60,000 bases of DNA, from contig NC_088314.1 of assembly GCF_910592395.1 (NCBI RefSeq), positions 8,558,001 to 8,618,000 of the forward strand, given 5' to 3'. This stretch comes from Lineus longissimus (lineage: Eukaryota > Nemertea > Pilidiophora > Heteronemertea > Lineidae). The notes under the pieces are model-generated. The model did no database searches. It was not told where the DNA came from and saw only the letters and a list, made by a program, of their open reading frames with translations. Made by a program: the position numbers and the translations under genes. Positions 1 through 12,633 of this stretch are shown in pieces; position 1 is the first letter of the stretch; every line of letters begins with the position of its first letter.

Positions 1-123
1 AAGAACAGATAAACAGAAAAAACGGATGATTTATTCAGAAAAAGTATATAGGAGGGATATATCCGAAATGTGCTTTCAAAGCCCTATAGGCCTAAACGCG
101 TTTTTTTCGGTTTATCTGTTCTT
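1..123. repeat. Fold-back inverted repeat at the left edge
   Basis: Bases 1-24 are repeated in inverse orientation at 99-123 with about one mismatch and one extra T, so the DNA can form a stem of about 24 bp around a loop of about 74 nt. It has the size of a short MITE or fold-back element. The left arm starts at the first base of the window, so the element may extend further left. No coding potential was recognised inside it. Confidence 0.6.
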
Positions 124-906
124 TTTATTTCGAGCACTGCTATTGCCGCACGTACCACGGCGCGAGATTGCAAGAAACGTCCTCCCTCAGATCCGTAAGC
201 CAGGCAAAAAGAAGCTGGGTGCTGTTTGCCTAGTGTAATGGCACCCAGGGTGTTTATTGTCCAGTCGATCTCGAACCTGGGTACCATTTGTCGGCACCCA
301 GGACGACATCCACCCTTTCAGCATAAGTAACTGGGTCGAGTCAAACCAATACATTCTCCATTGCCCCGACAGCTACAGACGAGAGAGAAAGAGGTCGATA
401 TCATCCCATCAAGGAACAAAACAGGTTCCCATTTTGTAACACCTCGTAGCATAAGATAATTGCATCTCTAGCCTACCTGGAAATGCTTGCCCACTCATTG
501 ATAATATACATCAGGTCGGCAACCATTTAGGTTCCAGAATTCCAATATCGTTACTAATCCGGCCATTTATGTCCTGCACCGTCCCGTGGGCTAAGATAAC
601 GGGCAAGACCATTATCCGTGTATTTACTCCGCTTCCCTTCAGCCCTGGAGCCGCTCCTGCAAGAAGGCGATATCGCTAGTTAGATAGGCAATATTCTCCC
701 CAATTACAGGAGGCAATCCAAGCCGAACAACCCGCGTAGATATACAGGGATGGTATGCTTAACAATGATCGGGCTTGGAGTAACGAAATCTTGCTTGTGA
801 AGGGAAGTGCAGTGTGTATCTGGATTCAAAAATCTGCACTGAAATAGCTTTTGCGTAAAGACACTTCGCGTGAGCAGGAAGATGCGTGCGTGTACATTAA
901 AATAAA

Positions 907-985
907 TGGGTAACGGTGGTCAACCTGCCTCAGGTCTGTACACATACCTGTCACGTGATGGGCAGACTTGAAGCCAATTTTGACG
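907..985. repeat. Short dispersed repeat, copy 1
   Basis: About 75 bp beginning GGTCAACCTGCCTC and including a TGTCACGTG-like segment and CCTGAAGCC or CTTGAAGCC. It recurs in the same orientation at about 9732-9797. The two copies differ at several positions, so they are old. Neither ends are clear nor a class is recognised. Confidence 0.5.
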
Positions 986-1069
986 TCAATAGTCGGAACA
1001 CGGGACGTATAACGACTTGGTACATGTTGATATTTCTTACGGCGGCCATTTTCTCTACACATTGATCAC

Positions 1070-1106
1070 AGGATGGACAGGATGGACAGGATGGACAGAA
1101 TGGACT
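1070..1106. repeat. 9-bp minisatellite, about four units
   Basis: The unit AGGATGGAC is repeated three times, followed by one variant AGAATGGAC. The plus-strand reading of this tract as Gly-Trp-Thr repeats is a by-product of the 9-bp period and is not taken as coding. Confidence 0.8.
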
Positions 1107-3415
1107 GTAAGTCCCTACCGTAGACAATTATCCGGCTGGAGGCTGATCCAGTGTTATACATGTATGCCATGTATGTCATGTACATGTATGTATGGACTTA
1201 AATAATGGTCTTTATACCACTTGCAAATGAGATTTTACGGGACGTGATACAGATAGAAGCTCATGCTGTACATTACAGGTACATTGTATATACTAAATGC
1301 TCACATAAAATGCCACCGTTGGAATCCCAGCTCAGGATGGCTTATTCAGGCAAGAACACTGCAATAAAACCTGTTTCGAGTGTGGTTAAGTTGCTATCCT
1401 CTTGTTGTATCTGCAAGTGTCAGAATCAGTATTCTGAATCAACAACCAAAGACGCCAACAATATGATTATCAGCACCATTTTCACTGCCACAGCTATTTC
1501 TATCAGACAACGGATACGTTCCAGTCTCGCCTCGAGTCCTTAACTGTTGCATGTTGAAGCATACTTAATTTTTTGCGGATGAAACTTGAATCACACTTAC
1601 AATTTCATCCTTCTGTGAACACTATTCAAACTTCGCCGCGATCAGTAAGTCATCAACTCGCGGCGAACAAATTGACACGAAATGGGAAGCAATCTGCTTT
1701 CCCTTCAATCGCTTCTGAGAAAGATTATATTTAACTTCACTCAATATTCGCGAAACGATAATGATATTGACTATACTTGATGAGCAAACAGAAGACTTGG
1801 AACAGTACGCGTCGCGAGCGGACAATTATTCGTAAGGAAGTAATGTGGAGTATCTTCTGGGAAACAATCGACTTTTGTGGTTGTTGTGTTCGATCGAAGT
1901 GTTTTGTCCTTTAAATGGATCCTGGGAGGAACTGTTTAAAGAGAAATGCATTCATTTCTTTAGCGAATTGTAATCAATTTTCCTAAGAATTTCATCCAAC
2001 CTTGAGAGCATTTCCTTGCAGTCTTCGCTGAATAGTTCATTGGAATGATGCCCTAACAGTAACATGCCTCATATGTGTTGTTGGTATTTTAAGAGGTTAA
2101 GAAGTGCATACCTACGGTGTTAAATGTAGTTAGGCAAGTGTCCGTCACCCCCAACTTTATAATCACGGACATGTAGTTGATTAGGTGGAAACGAAGATTT
2201 CTCGCGTTTTTGATTAGTTTTGCAGAATCTCCCCAGAAATAAGTAATTGCTTTTTTTGTAAATCGACATATGAGCAAAACATATACATAATGCAAATGCA
2301 TTTTTATCATGCAAGCTGTCACGATCGATGCACAGTTTAGCAGAAAACTACTTAGTATTTCACGTTGCACAAGGTTAATTTACCTCTCATAAATTAACCC
2401 CAGTCTTGAAACTATCAGTGCTACAACCTGTCTAATCGCTCTATTTATATACGTACATCTGAACTTTGTTGTTCAAAACCATCAGTTTTGTCACTATCGC
2501 TGGTGCTAACTTAACATGGCGTTTAAGTTCATTAAACTCAAAGCCAAAGTAATCTTAGCGCAAGCGTTGGTTTAAAAAAATTCTTTGAACAACCAGGTCC
2601 GAGACTGAGGAAAGTAGGACTAGGAGACCTGCCACAGGTCACACGCCGACTAGGTGAGCCTGGGGGTTCCAAACTGTGATCTCTTGGTCACTAGCCGATG
2701 GTCCTAGTCACTAGACTGTCAGGGAACTGAAAAGTGGCACATATTCAATCAGGCCAGTATATCAGATTGATATTTTCTTCATTGAATATACTGGGTAGAC
2801 GCTATCTAGCCGGTTGAAGAGCGACTGAACACAAAACCTACATTACGTGTAATAGGTCTATATGTGAAACAGACGCACTTAACCCGGGCAAGTAGCGTCT
2901 GGACAGTATCCTTTTTGAAATAGTATTTTTGAGAGGCTTATACATGTACATGTATATTTATGTACGGAACAATCGAACTGTAAATCAGCGGCTGAGTTTG
3001 TGAAGACAGCCTCGATAAGTCATTATCAATTGTCTGACATCGACGGTTACCATAACAAATTCAAAACCATTCTCGTAGTACTTGCCAATATCGGGTTGAG
3101 TTAAGCTACAAGAAGTAAAATCACGGTGAAGTATCATTGAGGGCCAACCCTTCGTTGATCTGCTATGCACTAGGTAACACAAGAAGGAATACAAGTATAT
3201 AGGGCAGTGACATGTATTCATCCACGACCAGAAGTTTCGCACAGACAAATAGAGCTGCTGGGATCAAGGTGGCATTAATTCTCAATCTGTGGTTGATTTA
3301 GCGACGACTGATTGGCCCTAGAGGTACATTTTTACCGAAACGTATGTACAGTAATGTACACGTATTGCACACAGTGTCAAACACAGGGATCTGGCCTATA
3401 CTTTTGACTTTACCT

Positions 3416-3436
3416 GACTCCCGTAATACGGGAGTC
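3416..3436. repeat. Perfect 9-bp hairpin
   Basis: GACTCCCGT and ACGGGAGTC flank a 3-nt loop. It is isolated in A+T-rich DNA with no gene beside it and no T-run typical of a terminator. It may be chance. Confidence 0.5.
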
Positions 3437-4096
3437 TAGTCATGATAATCAGATTTAGTAAACTTCGACCAAAGGTAGCTGAGATCGATAATCTTGGTTT
3501 TTAGTTTGTTTGATCTCATTACTTGCTTTAGTTATTACGTGTATTTAAAAAGTATTTCAACTTTTTGAGACTTCTGCCGACGGGGATGTTTAATCGGGTG
3601 TTGTTGTTCACCGATCAAACTCTTGTGGTGGAAGCTTGGACGTTTTGCTCACTCTTTGCCGGATCAACCACAATCTTCAGAATAGCTAGGCAACCCAAAG
3701 AATTTCAGAAGAGTATAACATGCTTTCTTTGTGCAACCTACGTGTAAGTAGGTAGTTAAGAGTTACTTTGTTGCCGAATTTGCCAAACAAACCTCTTCCT
3801 ACAAAATGTAAAAAAATACCAGAATTGCAGGAGGCTGTGAAGACACGTACGTTACGCCAATGTTCTTGGGGTCCCCAGTAATCTTGACTCTGCATCTGTT
3901 TAAACGGTTTTTCCACGCGGCAACTTTCCCGTTTACTTCTCCTGAATCAAGGAATTCCCTGCTGTATATCAGAAGTTGTTCATATTACCTACCTAAGATA
4001 AATTGATTTCACACCAAAGTATTTCTTTGAGTTTGTAAGCTATGTTGTTCGTAATTCTGGCTTGTGCTTCATTAGAGTAACTAACTCTTCGGTTTT

Positions 4097-4888
4097 TCAA
4101 ACCTTGATGTTAACGGTTATTTCTGTCAGTCTCCGGTATTTCCTCTCCGTTTTGAGCTGAATCGGTTTGAACTGTACAATATCACCGTTCATGCGAACAA
4201 TAAAGTTATGGCAACCTTCAAAATCAATTTTTGTCGAATATTGTTCTCTATCAGTTAAATTGATGTTGAGCATTTTGGCCCCATTCAATACAACTATCAA
4301 AGATTCTTTCACCAAGAACGCATCAGTGATGAAGACGTAGTCTTCATATTGAAATTCTAGCTTTCTTTGCCGGAAACGCCTAGACATCGGATCGTAATAT
4401 GACAAAATAAAGTAATGGGATGTTTTCAGTATCTTATGGGTAACAAAAACGAAAAAGTCGGCGTGAAACGTATACTTCATGTCATGATTAAATGGCCTTA
4501 TGACATGACCACATTTGGCAACAACATTGAGATACGGTCGCCTATTTTTCAAAACGTTATTCTCAACAACGTTGCATTGTGTTAAGGTCTTATGGCCCCT
4601 CTTGCTATTTATTTCGACAATCATCGTCATACTTTGTTCATAGAACCACGCTCCGCCGATCGTTTGTCCAGATGGTAATCTTGTTCTCAGCCTAATATAA
4701 ATGTAGCCTTTAGGCCTGAGTTCCAGGTCACTTAGAATCTTAGTCCTAAACTTAAAACTCTCGCGATCTAAAATGATAAAGCTCCTATATTCTCCACTAT
4801 AGTAAATCAGGTTAGTTTTGACGCTCCTGACAATCGATGGATATTCAATGTCACTTTTTGAAAAGTTCAAGAAATGGAAAACGGCCTG
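4097..4888 (-). CDS. Divergent PAN-family gene, exon 2
   Basis: This exon encodes about 263 residues of the same unnamed C-terminal domain found in the four genes at 33-55 kb. Shared landmarks are an IYY segment near the start, an I-T-D-x-x-L stretch followed by G-x-K-M-x-N-I, then G-C-H-N-F-I-x-R-x-N-G (matching G-R-H-N-F-I in the others), and a final R-R-L-T-E-I-T-V tail. It is about 55-60 residues shorter than its relatives in the middle. The frame is open from 4959. Two overlapping AG acceptors, ending at 4889 and 4886, both give phase 0, the phase of the intron in the other members, so I start at 4888. The acceptor lacks the strong pyrimidine tract of its relatives. Stop is at 4097-4099. 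The gene could be active or decaying. Confidence 0.6.
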   Translation of the reverse strand, partial: QAVFHFLNFSKSDIEYPSIVRSVKTNLIYYSGEYRSFIILDRESFKFRTKILSDLELRPKGYIYIRLRTRLPSGQTIGGAWFYEQSMTMIVEINSKRGHKTLTQCNVVENNVLKNRRPYLNVVAKCGHVIRPFNHDMKYTFHADFFVFVTHKILKTSHYFILSYYDPMSRRFRQRKLEFQYEDYVFITDAFLVKESLIVVLNGAKMLNINLTDREQYSTKIDFEGCHNFIVRMNGDIVQFKPIQLKTERKYRRLTEITVNIKV

Positions 4889-5078
4889 CTTCAAATTCGC
4901 TACATCGATGAAAAGGAGAATATCAATTTTGACGAGGTAGAAGAAGTGGCTGAATTTTATGAGGTGGCCATTGAAAGAAATTCGACTCCGAATGTAACTG
5001 CCTTGCGGCCTGTGAACCTAAATACATGTACAATGTATATGTTAAGGTGCATACGTGTTCCGTATGGTAACAAACCAA

Positions 5079-5090
5079 GGGGGGGGGGGG
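5079..5090. repeat. Poly-G run of 12
   Basis: An uninterrupted G12 homopolymer upstream of the 4.1-kb exon, in the intron of the divergent family gene. Length should be treated as uncertain in any assembly. Confidence 0.8.
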
Positions 5091-5561
5091 TCTATGTGTT
5101 ACTGGTTATACTTGTCCTCAAATCAAAAGAGATGTGTCCTGGGTTGTAATAATTCGTGCCAGGTGCGATGTTGGAGGGTTTGTTGAAAGGTAGGGTAATA
5201 TAAATTCTTAATATCATTTCAACTGGCTATATACTTGCGGAAAGGATAGTCAACCCGAACCACAACGCAACACGGACCCGAATCTTCCCATACAACCTGG
5301 GACTGGACACATATATATCGTATATGAAAATCCAGTGATGAAGTAGAATATGTCCCCGTGGAAAAAGCCTTCGACACAATAGTATCCAATATCCCAGAGA
5401 TTTAAAAAGCGCATGACAGAATCACTTGTTCCCGGACATTCCATTTTATGACATTTCGAACTTCTACACCGGCAGGAACCCACTATACATGCAGCAATTC
5501 ATTACTTTATGCGTTACTATTTTTTTTCTTTAGGGAAGCTATTTCTCGCCGTCTTCTTAAC

Positions 5562-5993
5562 AGATCTTGAATATATCTGGCGTCCATTTTTTCTGCCGTA
5601 AATCTGATGACCTGCATCAGTGCTGCTGAGTTTACACAACTCCGTTGACGTATCAAACTCGAATGTCTGGCATCGTGGATTGTCATTACAAACTGAGGAA
5701 CACTCAAGCAAAGACCCCACCCGGCAATTCCCTAGATTCGACCTTAAAATAGATAGATCAACCTGAACTCGTTTGAACGAGGCTGACATTCTGAACGCCA
5801 ATGGTGTTTTCTGGATGCCAAATGATAGCCACGAGAAGCATTTAAGCAAAATTATTGCAGTTACTTTGCTAAAATCGAAGGAAGCTTTGATGAAAACTTG
5901 ATAATTAAAGCCGTTGTCCAAGAACAAACTCTGAAATGGATGACCTGGAATTGATCGAAGCCACCCGTTAGTGTTAGGCCCGGAAGGTGACAT
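5562..5993 (-). CDS. Divergent PAN-family gene, exon 1
   Basis: The frame contains a PAN/apple-like core, E-C-S-S-V-C, P-R-C-x-x-F-x-F, then a fourth Cys. It aligns with the 303-bp first exons at 36-52 kb, including the L-E-C-S-S block and the I-Y-S-R end. A hydrophobic stretch (T-A-I-I-L-L) before the alignment could be the signal-peptide core. The start is unclear: the first in-frame ATG is at 5993, which puts about 40 extra residues ahead of the hydrophobic stretch, and an upstream exon is also possible. The usual donor, right after Y-S-R-x-x-K-Q, is not a GT here. A weaker donor (GTTAAG) begins at 5561 and keeps phase 0. Without splicing, the frame runs on to a stop at 5517. Inferred secreted; function unknown. 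Confidence 0.5.
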
Positions 5994-7240
5994 TACCAAC
6001 CCATCATATCAACGTAGATGGTATCAACACCGTAACTGTTAACATTATGATCGTGTCAGCGGTTCTAGCTGTCGACAGGATACAAATTATAAGTAGGAGA
6101 GTCATTCAACATGGCTGTCGTAGTTCTGACCTTGCCTAGGTGCACCTGCTTGTGTAACTCTGTGGCTCCTACGCCGGTGGCAGCCCCGGCTCCTTGAAGG
6201 TCCAACCACGTCGCACAGATCTAATAGGCGAGCGACCAGACCAACGTTGGATCCAAGTGTTGGCGATAAGGCTTAAAGGAGGCGGCTCCTGCGCAAGTAC
6301 GGGGACAACAACTTATTCCGTCGCTATACACAGTTACAGAAACGAGAACCAGAATTATTGGAATGTGTACGAGGCAGCAACATTCACATGTAGCTGGTCT
6401 TGGCGAATACTTGATGATAGTTGCCAGTGACAGAAGGCAATGTCGAAGGTCCCTCGCACTTTTAACGGCTTCAACCATCAAGTAACTATCGGGTTTTGGC
6501 ATCGCCCTTTCAAATACATGCAGGTTTATTGAAAACAATACTGAATAGTATATACATGTAATCGATTATTGTCGCATCAACATTTTTTTGTGTCAATCCT
6601 TTGTTGACTTTCACAATATCGATTATGAGTAAAAGCGTTACAAGTAAAAGCGGGGATTGCGAATCAAGAAGATAATTTATGAAGGTTGCCAATATACCAA
6701 CAATTCGCTTTCATTTACATCTAAATTTGGTACAGATTTCTTCCATCTTCTGGTCACATTGATGATCGAAATGTATTGATTGATTGTACATTATATCTTC
6801 CAAGCTCTCGGCTATCGATAGGTAGCTGTATTTAGCTGGGATCGATACTCAATTAGCCGACTGGATCCAGTTTTTACTCATACATGCCCGGCTGAGCAGC
6901 CAAAAGCGAGCAGACACTCCATTTCGCTGTCCCACTGCACCTCCGGTGCGGAAAATTAATAGATAAACATTTTCCTCGAATGGATACAGTGATCCAGGGT
7001 TGAAATGTAAAGTTTGAACTTGGTTTCAGGGGCAGGCAACCAAGAGCTCAGCGCATTTGTCCTGAAATACTAAATTTAATCGAAATCATTCATTTTATTA
7101 TGGTAAAAGGGAACCTCTTCAGTATATTGTCTGTGATATCATCAAAAGAGCAGAATGACTCAAGATTTATTTTCTTTGTTTTCGGTCGTCATCTTATCTA
7201 CCTGTACCTGGAACCCAACAGTCCGCTGAAAATCCGATTA

Positions 7241-7272
7241 AACCAAATTCATTCTTGACAAGAATGTTTGGT
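7241..7272. repeat. 14-bp hairpin with a 3-nt loop
   Basis: AACCAAA and CATTCTT on the left pair with AAGAATG and TTTGGTT on the right, with a 2-nt bulge on the left arm and loop GAC. No adjacent gene gives it a role. Confidence 0.5.
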
Positions 7273-9731
7273 TCCGAATGACATCGAGATGTACAGGGTG
7301 TGAGCAAACACTTACAGAAACCAAGAAAGATAAAGTTCTCTTAACTCTCACTAGAAAATATCACCGTCCAGAAGTTTGGTTTTTAGTATATAAGGTATTG
7401 ACAGGCTGGAAGATGCGGCCAAGCGACGAATTGCTACACATTAAAGGTTATTTGACGGGTTGATGTATCGGTAACGAAATATTGGGCTGGCGAATACCTT
7501 TGTTGGCTACGAGATGATTCAAAGAGAATATACGTTTCAATGTTCAGTTTTGTAACGATTTCTTCGTACAATGTCGCGTTGTTGCAGCTGAATGACATCC
7601 ATTACACGGAGCCTAAAGGTATCGTCTGGCTCGCCTAAGAAAAATATACGTGCTTACTTGGAGAGGAAATGACGACACAAAAGCAACATACAAAAGACTA
7701 GTTCATTTTGAGGGGTGTAAAGCCCGCATTAAGTAATTTTATCCGATTGTACCCCGCCAACACGGTAATGGGAGGGCCTTGTTTCTATTGTACCGTGCAT
7801 TACACCATTCTTGTAAAGAATGACAGGAATACAGATGCCGTATACCTTCTCAGTAAAAGAAACTCCAGTCACAATAAAAAAATATTATTCAGCAAGTGAC
7901 ATAGATTACGACTATCTTGCTCTGGGGGCCATAGTGCGACCTTTTTATATTTGCGATGGGTTTATTAGGAAATGGTTCAGAGGCCACCAGGGGGATACTC
8001 TCATTTCTGCGCGACTGATTGCTGGTGTTCCGGAGACTGCAAATGCTAGATTGACCGCCGGGGGACGGAATTGTAACGTGACAGTTGTAATGAACCTGCG
8101 ATAAATGTACCAGAGGTAACAAATTTGTGGAAGGGGATGTTATAGAACGCGTAGTGTCTCACTCCTGGTACAATTTTGTTGATCTATATCACTAGTATCA
8201 GTATAGGTACAATGCATTTAATGATATTACCATTGCAAGTCTTATATTATAACTGAGTCAGGTCAAGAAACCGAACTGCCACAAATTATTTAAAAATATC
8301 CGAGGAGAGAAATAGTCAGTTTGATAACTCATTTTTCTTTCCTAGAGCGATCTAATCATGCATTCCAGTACATAGTTTGCCTATTATTATTCACTGTCCG
8401 TCCTTATGATATCAACCTGTACATGCACGTCATTTCACGCAGCGATATTGAGCATTGATTGCAAATTTGCGGGTAAAAATATTTCATCATGAACTCGTCA
8501 AAATATCGTGGAATATTCTGCAAGAAAACGATCCCTTTTGTCAACTACATCATGAGAGTGATTGACAAAAACAGCTTCTTGAAAATTGCTCTGCAGAGAA
8601 ATCACCAAATCTTCCGAGGTCGACCAGAGAAAATTGCAAAGCAGAAAAAGAGATCCTTGCGTCTTGATTGATTCAAGGTATGCGAATTTGCTTCACATGG
8701 TATAAAAAGGTTTGACAAGGTTCGGAAGAAAAAACCCTACGAACCTTGATGGGAAATTGGTTTCCGTTGTGAGGTCGGTACAAGATATCGGGAAGTTAAG
8801 TATCATGCAATGGTAAATTTATAATGATTTCTTCGCATGTTTCTACGTTATCGGAACTAGATGGAGGATTGGATTACCTAGAAGACCTGAATTATTAACT
8901 ATCTGGTGATTACTTTTGCATCTGACTTGACTATTTTGCCCGGTCTAACGCTGAATACAATTGGCAAAATTAATGGTGACAAAGAGCGTTCCACTCGTAG
9001 TCTGCAATGCGCCCTGAACTTATCGACTGGACTACGTGACAGATTTATAATGGACTGTCCGATGACCGGTATCACGTTTTCTTTTCTTATTGTTTGGGAA
9101 CGCTGAAAGATAGATTGACACGTTTTTCTTTGTTTTCTCCTATTGAGAGGTCATGGTCTCTCTTAAGGTCGATTGAATGGAAACACTGAAATATGGGGAC
9201 ATCCTCATATGTTACATCCGTCGGCAGTTTCCACTAACACTTACAGTATCAAACAACTGGGATGATTTTTATAGAAGAATCCCATTACCTGTCATCAAGC
9301 TGAAATTTGCATTTGATAATGATGAAGTTAAATGGGAGACTGAAAGTTCAAAAAACGATAAAATGCAAACCGTCGCATTCCAAAGACAAAGAGCGTTCCG
9401 CAGCTATGCATTGGTGAATGATGTCGAATTACGGGCTGCGCAAGAGCCACTCCAAATTCGCTGCTTGGCCATTCTACAAACGACGAAAAGCTAGATTGAC
9501 AACATTTTATCGGTTGGGAACATGCTGCGGTAATACCTCATAAATTCTGGTCAACGATCCCTCAATCTCCGGGAAAGTCGTTTGTTTCCCATTTGCCTTC
9601 CCATGATAATGATTTGCTGAACTGGTAAGTGTGGCGGATCTTTTGTTAGTGTCCGCGATTGGAATTTTCCGGACGGTTTCTTACTCCAAGAGTAAGATAA
9701 ATGTTTGTATGCTATTGCAAAAAGAGTAATG

Positions 9732-9797
9732 CTGGTCAACCTGCCTCGGGTCAGTCCATATATCAGTCACGTGGCGGGCGGACCTGAAGCCTTTAAG
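9732..9797. repeat. Short dispersed repeat, copy 2
   Basis: This matches the segment at about 907-985 in the same orientation, sharing GGTCAACCTGCCTC, a CAGTCACGTG-like centre and CCTGAAGCC. The copies are diverged, and the element class is unknown. Confidence 0.5.
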
Positions 9798-12492
9798 TCG
9801 TAAGTCAATTAACTTCCCAACGCAAATCACTCCCCCAGCGCATTTAAACGTGGCTCATACTTACTCCATTTTCGCGTGCGATAATTGTCCAGATCGTTTT
9901 ATCCCCGAAGCAATATATCCTCGTGTCACGGCTCACAGCCCAACTATCCTGTGATACGCCGCACATCAACATCATGATCTGCGAATATTTCATCAAAGTG
10001 CCGCGATCAAGTAAATCATTGATAAATATTCATGAAATATAACTGCGTCAATTTATCCAACAGTATGGGCCAAATAAGATCTCAAAATCATGATTGTCCG
10101 CTAATACTTTTGGCTCGGCATTTTCGATATCGCTTAATTACGTTGTGAAAAATATGACGCGCGGTGGGATTTGGAGTTATCTGTCAGTGACAAAATAGTC
10201 GCAAGCCCAATGAGGATCTGTGCTGGCATCGGAGAGCGCTTAGGCCAAACTTGTTGACATCCTTGGTATTGGCAGACTCTTTCAAATAAAGACCCTGGTA
10301 TCGGCACCCTCACAGCATCAGAATCCCACAAAATTTGCGTCACATATCTGTCACAGCAAAACTATACCCAATAAACAGTCAGCGCCACTAGCGGCGGTCG
10401 TAATTTTTTTCTTGTGCCAGCACGGATAATATTATGATATGATTTCCAGAACTGATCACGCTGACACATATTACACACACATATTTAGACCAAGTACATT
10501 TTAGATTGTCTTTTGAATGAAATAAAACTTTTCAGGAGAATATCAGCAGATAATTCCGAATAAAAAAACATATGAGCCGCATAAGTTATTATCCAAGGTG
10601 CGTAATCCTCGTGTAGACGGGAGTAAAGAAAAAAAACTGAAACTTACGCTTTTTATTGTGAGACAAATAATCGGATCAAGCCAGCAACAACTATCGGATT
10701 AAAATTCATTTGCAACTTTCGAATTTTTAAAAAGAAATCCTGAGAGCAAACTGTCATTTTGAATTACGACTTGAAGTTGAAAATAATTAGTTTAAAATCA
10801 AATATTTTTCTTCTAAGTGTTTTTGATGGGTGTGTGCGTGCGTGGGTGGTGCGTGCGTCTCTGTGTGAGTGTTGGAGGGGGAGATAAAAAAAAATCTGTA
10901 TGCGGGTTAATCTTTCTGAATTATGAATGACATAATGTATATACTGCGTCGAAGTAAGGGGCGCCAGTATACAACAGGCCAATTTTAGGCCGGCAATGCA
11001 TGTGTAACTGACACGTTTCATAGTTTCATACGGCAGATCGACACAGTAATATTTCATTTATGTGTCAAAAAATTCCATCGCAGCCTCAGGAGGCTTATGA
11101 GACACTTAACAATAAATTCTTTGAGATTGTATCAGGCGAAATATTCTTTTTGGTTCTTAATGAGTGTTTTTATGATTTTAACACATGGAGAGAGACGAAA
11201 CAGCAAATTAAAATCACGCCGAGCGTTCTTTAATGTTACACATGGTGATCAACTACGCATGCACGCCGTAATTTAAAAAAATTATACCATCGCACAGAAT
11301 TCTGATCGTGCAAAATGAATATGCATGAATTCTTGTCAAAATGTTGCATCTTTTTATGGTCCCTGGAGTCCACAGTTGACTCGAATTTTCGACAAGTAGT
11401 TTTTAGAGAAATGATTATAAAAGCCGTCAATAACCCCAGAAACATCTCGTCCTCCTAAATCAGAAAATAATTATACCCCACGCAGCGACAAATGAAGAAC
11501 ATTTACATCATTCAAGCGGAAGTATCTCCTCTTCATCCTGTAATATTTTGATTAGGATTTCATGCAACAGTTCGGGAAATCTTATTTACGGGCTCGTTTC
11601 CGAAGTTAGAAAAAGTCCCGATTTGACAGGTTATATTGCAAGGCAAGGCAACACTACATGGCATGTTCTCCGATCCTGTTCAATATTCAAATGACCTGTA
11701 ATGTGCCTGTAAGTGGTAACTTTTCGAAATCTTAATTCGTGTCCTGCTGCCATGCACGCAGATGATGGTTAATGCAAAACATCAAACGTTTCTTCAGCCA
11801 CTCTTCATTTAACACATTGAATTTTTATAAAATTTCAGAACTAGGCCCGGCCTATTTTTTGAAGAAGATCTGCATCGTTGTTAGAAGCTTATCTGGTGCC
11901 GTGATCCACTCAAAAAATCAGGGAATTGATCAGACAAAGTCATTTTCAAATGCAGACACCATGTTTCGAATCAAAACTCAAATCAGATTCAATCAGAAAT
12001 AAACTTTGGATTCAGAGAAACTACCCAAAAATCAGAACGGACGCCATAATTCGGCAACATATCCAAATATTTAAGTTTCCCGGACTCGAAACTTACTTCG
12101 CGAGATAAACGACATCACTTGACTCAATAGATTAGACAAGCAGAACCTAATGAGATTCATGTCAACAAATTCTGTAGAAATTAACGATAATGCATTACAT
12201 TATGTTCTTTCAGATTTTATGCTTGGCTGATAGCATGTCTAGCAAAGTGCCATTACTTTTGCATCAACTTTGCATTTCAATTCATTTTCAGTTTAATTCG
12301 AAGCAATAAATATAAGTTAGATATGCATGTATAGCTGTTGACGCGGTGCTCCATAACTAAAAGTGGTAAACATATTCTGTTTTAATTTCATTAGTGAGCT
12401 TACTAATATCATACATTCAGATAATTGTATGACTTTTGGCATGTTTTTTGCATGAAGTTTTCAGTTCTTGTCCCGCTCTTCTCGCCCTATCT

Positions 12493-12632
12493 GGGGGCTT
12501 ATTCATGAAGCATTCGTAACTTTGCGAGGACGCTAACCTTTTGTTTGACAGACAGTACACAATAGGGCAACCGCAAGTTAACAATAAACTGCGCACTGCG
12601 TAAAGTTGCGAGGGCTTTGTGAATACGGTCCC
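12493..12632. mobile_element. Small MITE-like element with imperfect terminal inverted repeats
   Basis: The left end begins GGGGGCTTATTCATGAAGC and continues with a CGTAACTTTGCGA segment. The right end reads, on the other strand, GGGACCGTATTCACAAAGC followed by a CGCAACTTTACGC segment. The terminal inverted repeats are therefore about 35 nt and imperfect. At about 140 bp without coding capacity it fits a non-autonomous DNA transposon. It lies directly against the next element. Target-site duplications are not clear. Confidence 0.5.
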
Positions 12633-12633
12633 T

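Larger units (their letters stand above)
124..4096. other. Non-coding stretch without a supported gene
   Basis: Open frames here are short (112 codons or fewer), have no recognisable domain and show no conserved splice context. The stretch holds a 9-bp minisatellite (1070-1106), ATGT-rich simple sequence near 1150-1195 and 2940-2960, one copy of a short dispersed repeat (about 907-985) and a small perfect hairpin (3416-3436). I see no other structure. Confidence 0.5.
6000..12492. other. Non-coding stretch without a supported gene
   Basis: No open frame here shows a recognisable domain or a repeated homologue in the window. The longest candidates (7820-8104, 9177-9494, 105 codons or fewer) were not accepted. 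The stretch includes a 32-nt hairpin at 7241-7272, the second copy of a short dispersed repeat at about 9732-9797, and a GT-rich simple tract near 10830-10870. Confidence 0.45.

Noticed and set aside
7820-8104. Plus-strand frame of 94 codons with an ATG
   Set aside because: Reads somewhat protein-like, but there is no recognisable motif, signal peptide or neighbouring exon.
9177-9494. Plus-strand frame of 105 codons
   Set aside because: No domain, and part of it overlaps a short diverged repeat of the sequence near 8980-9120 (GACAAAGAGCGTTCC).
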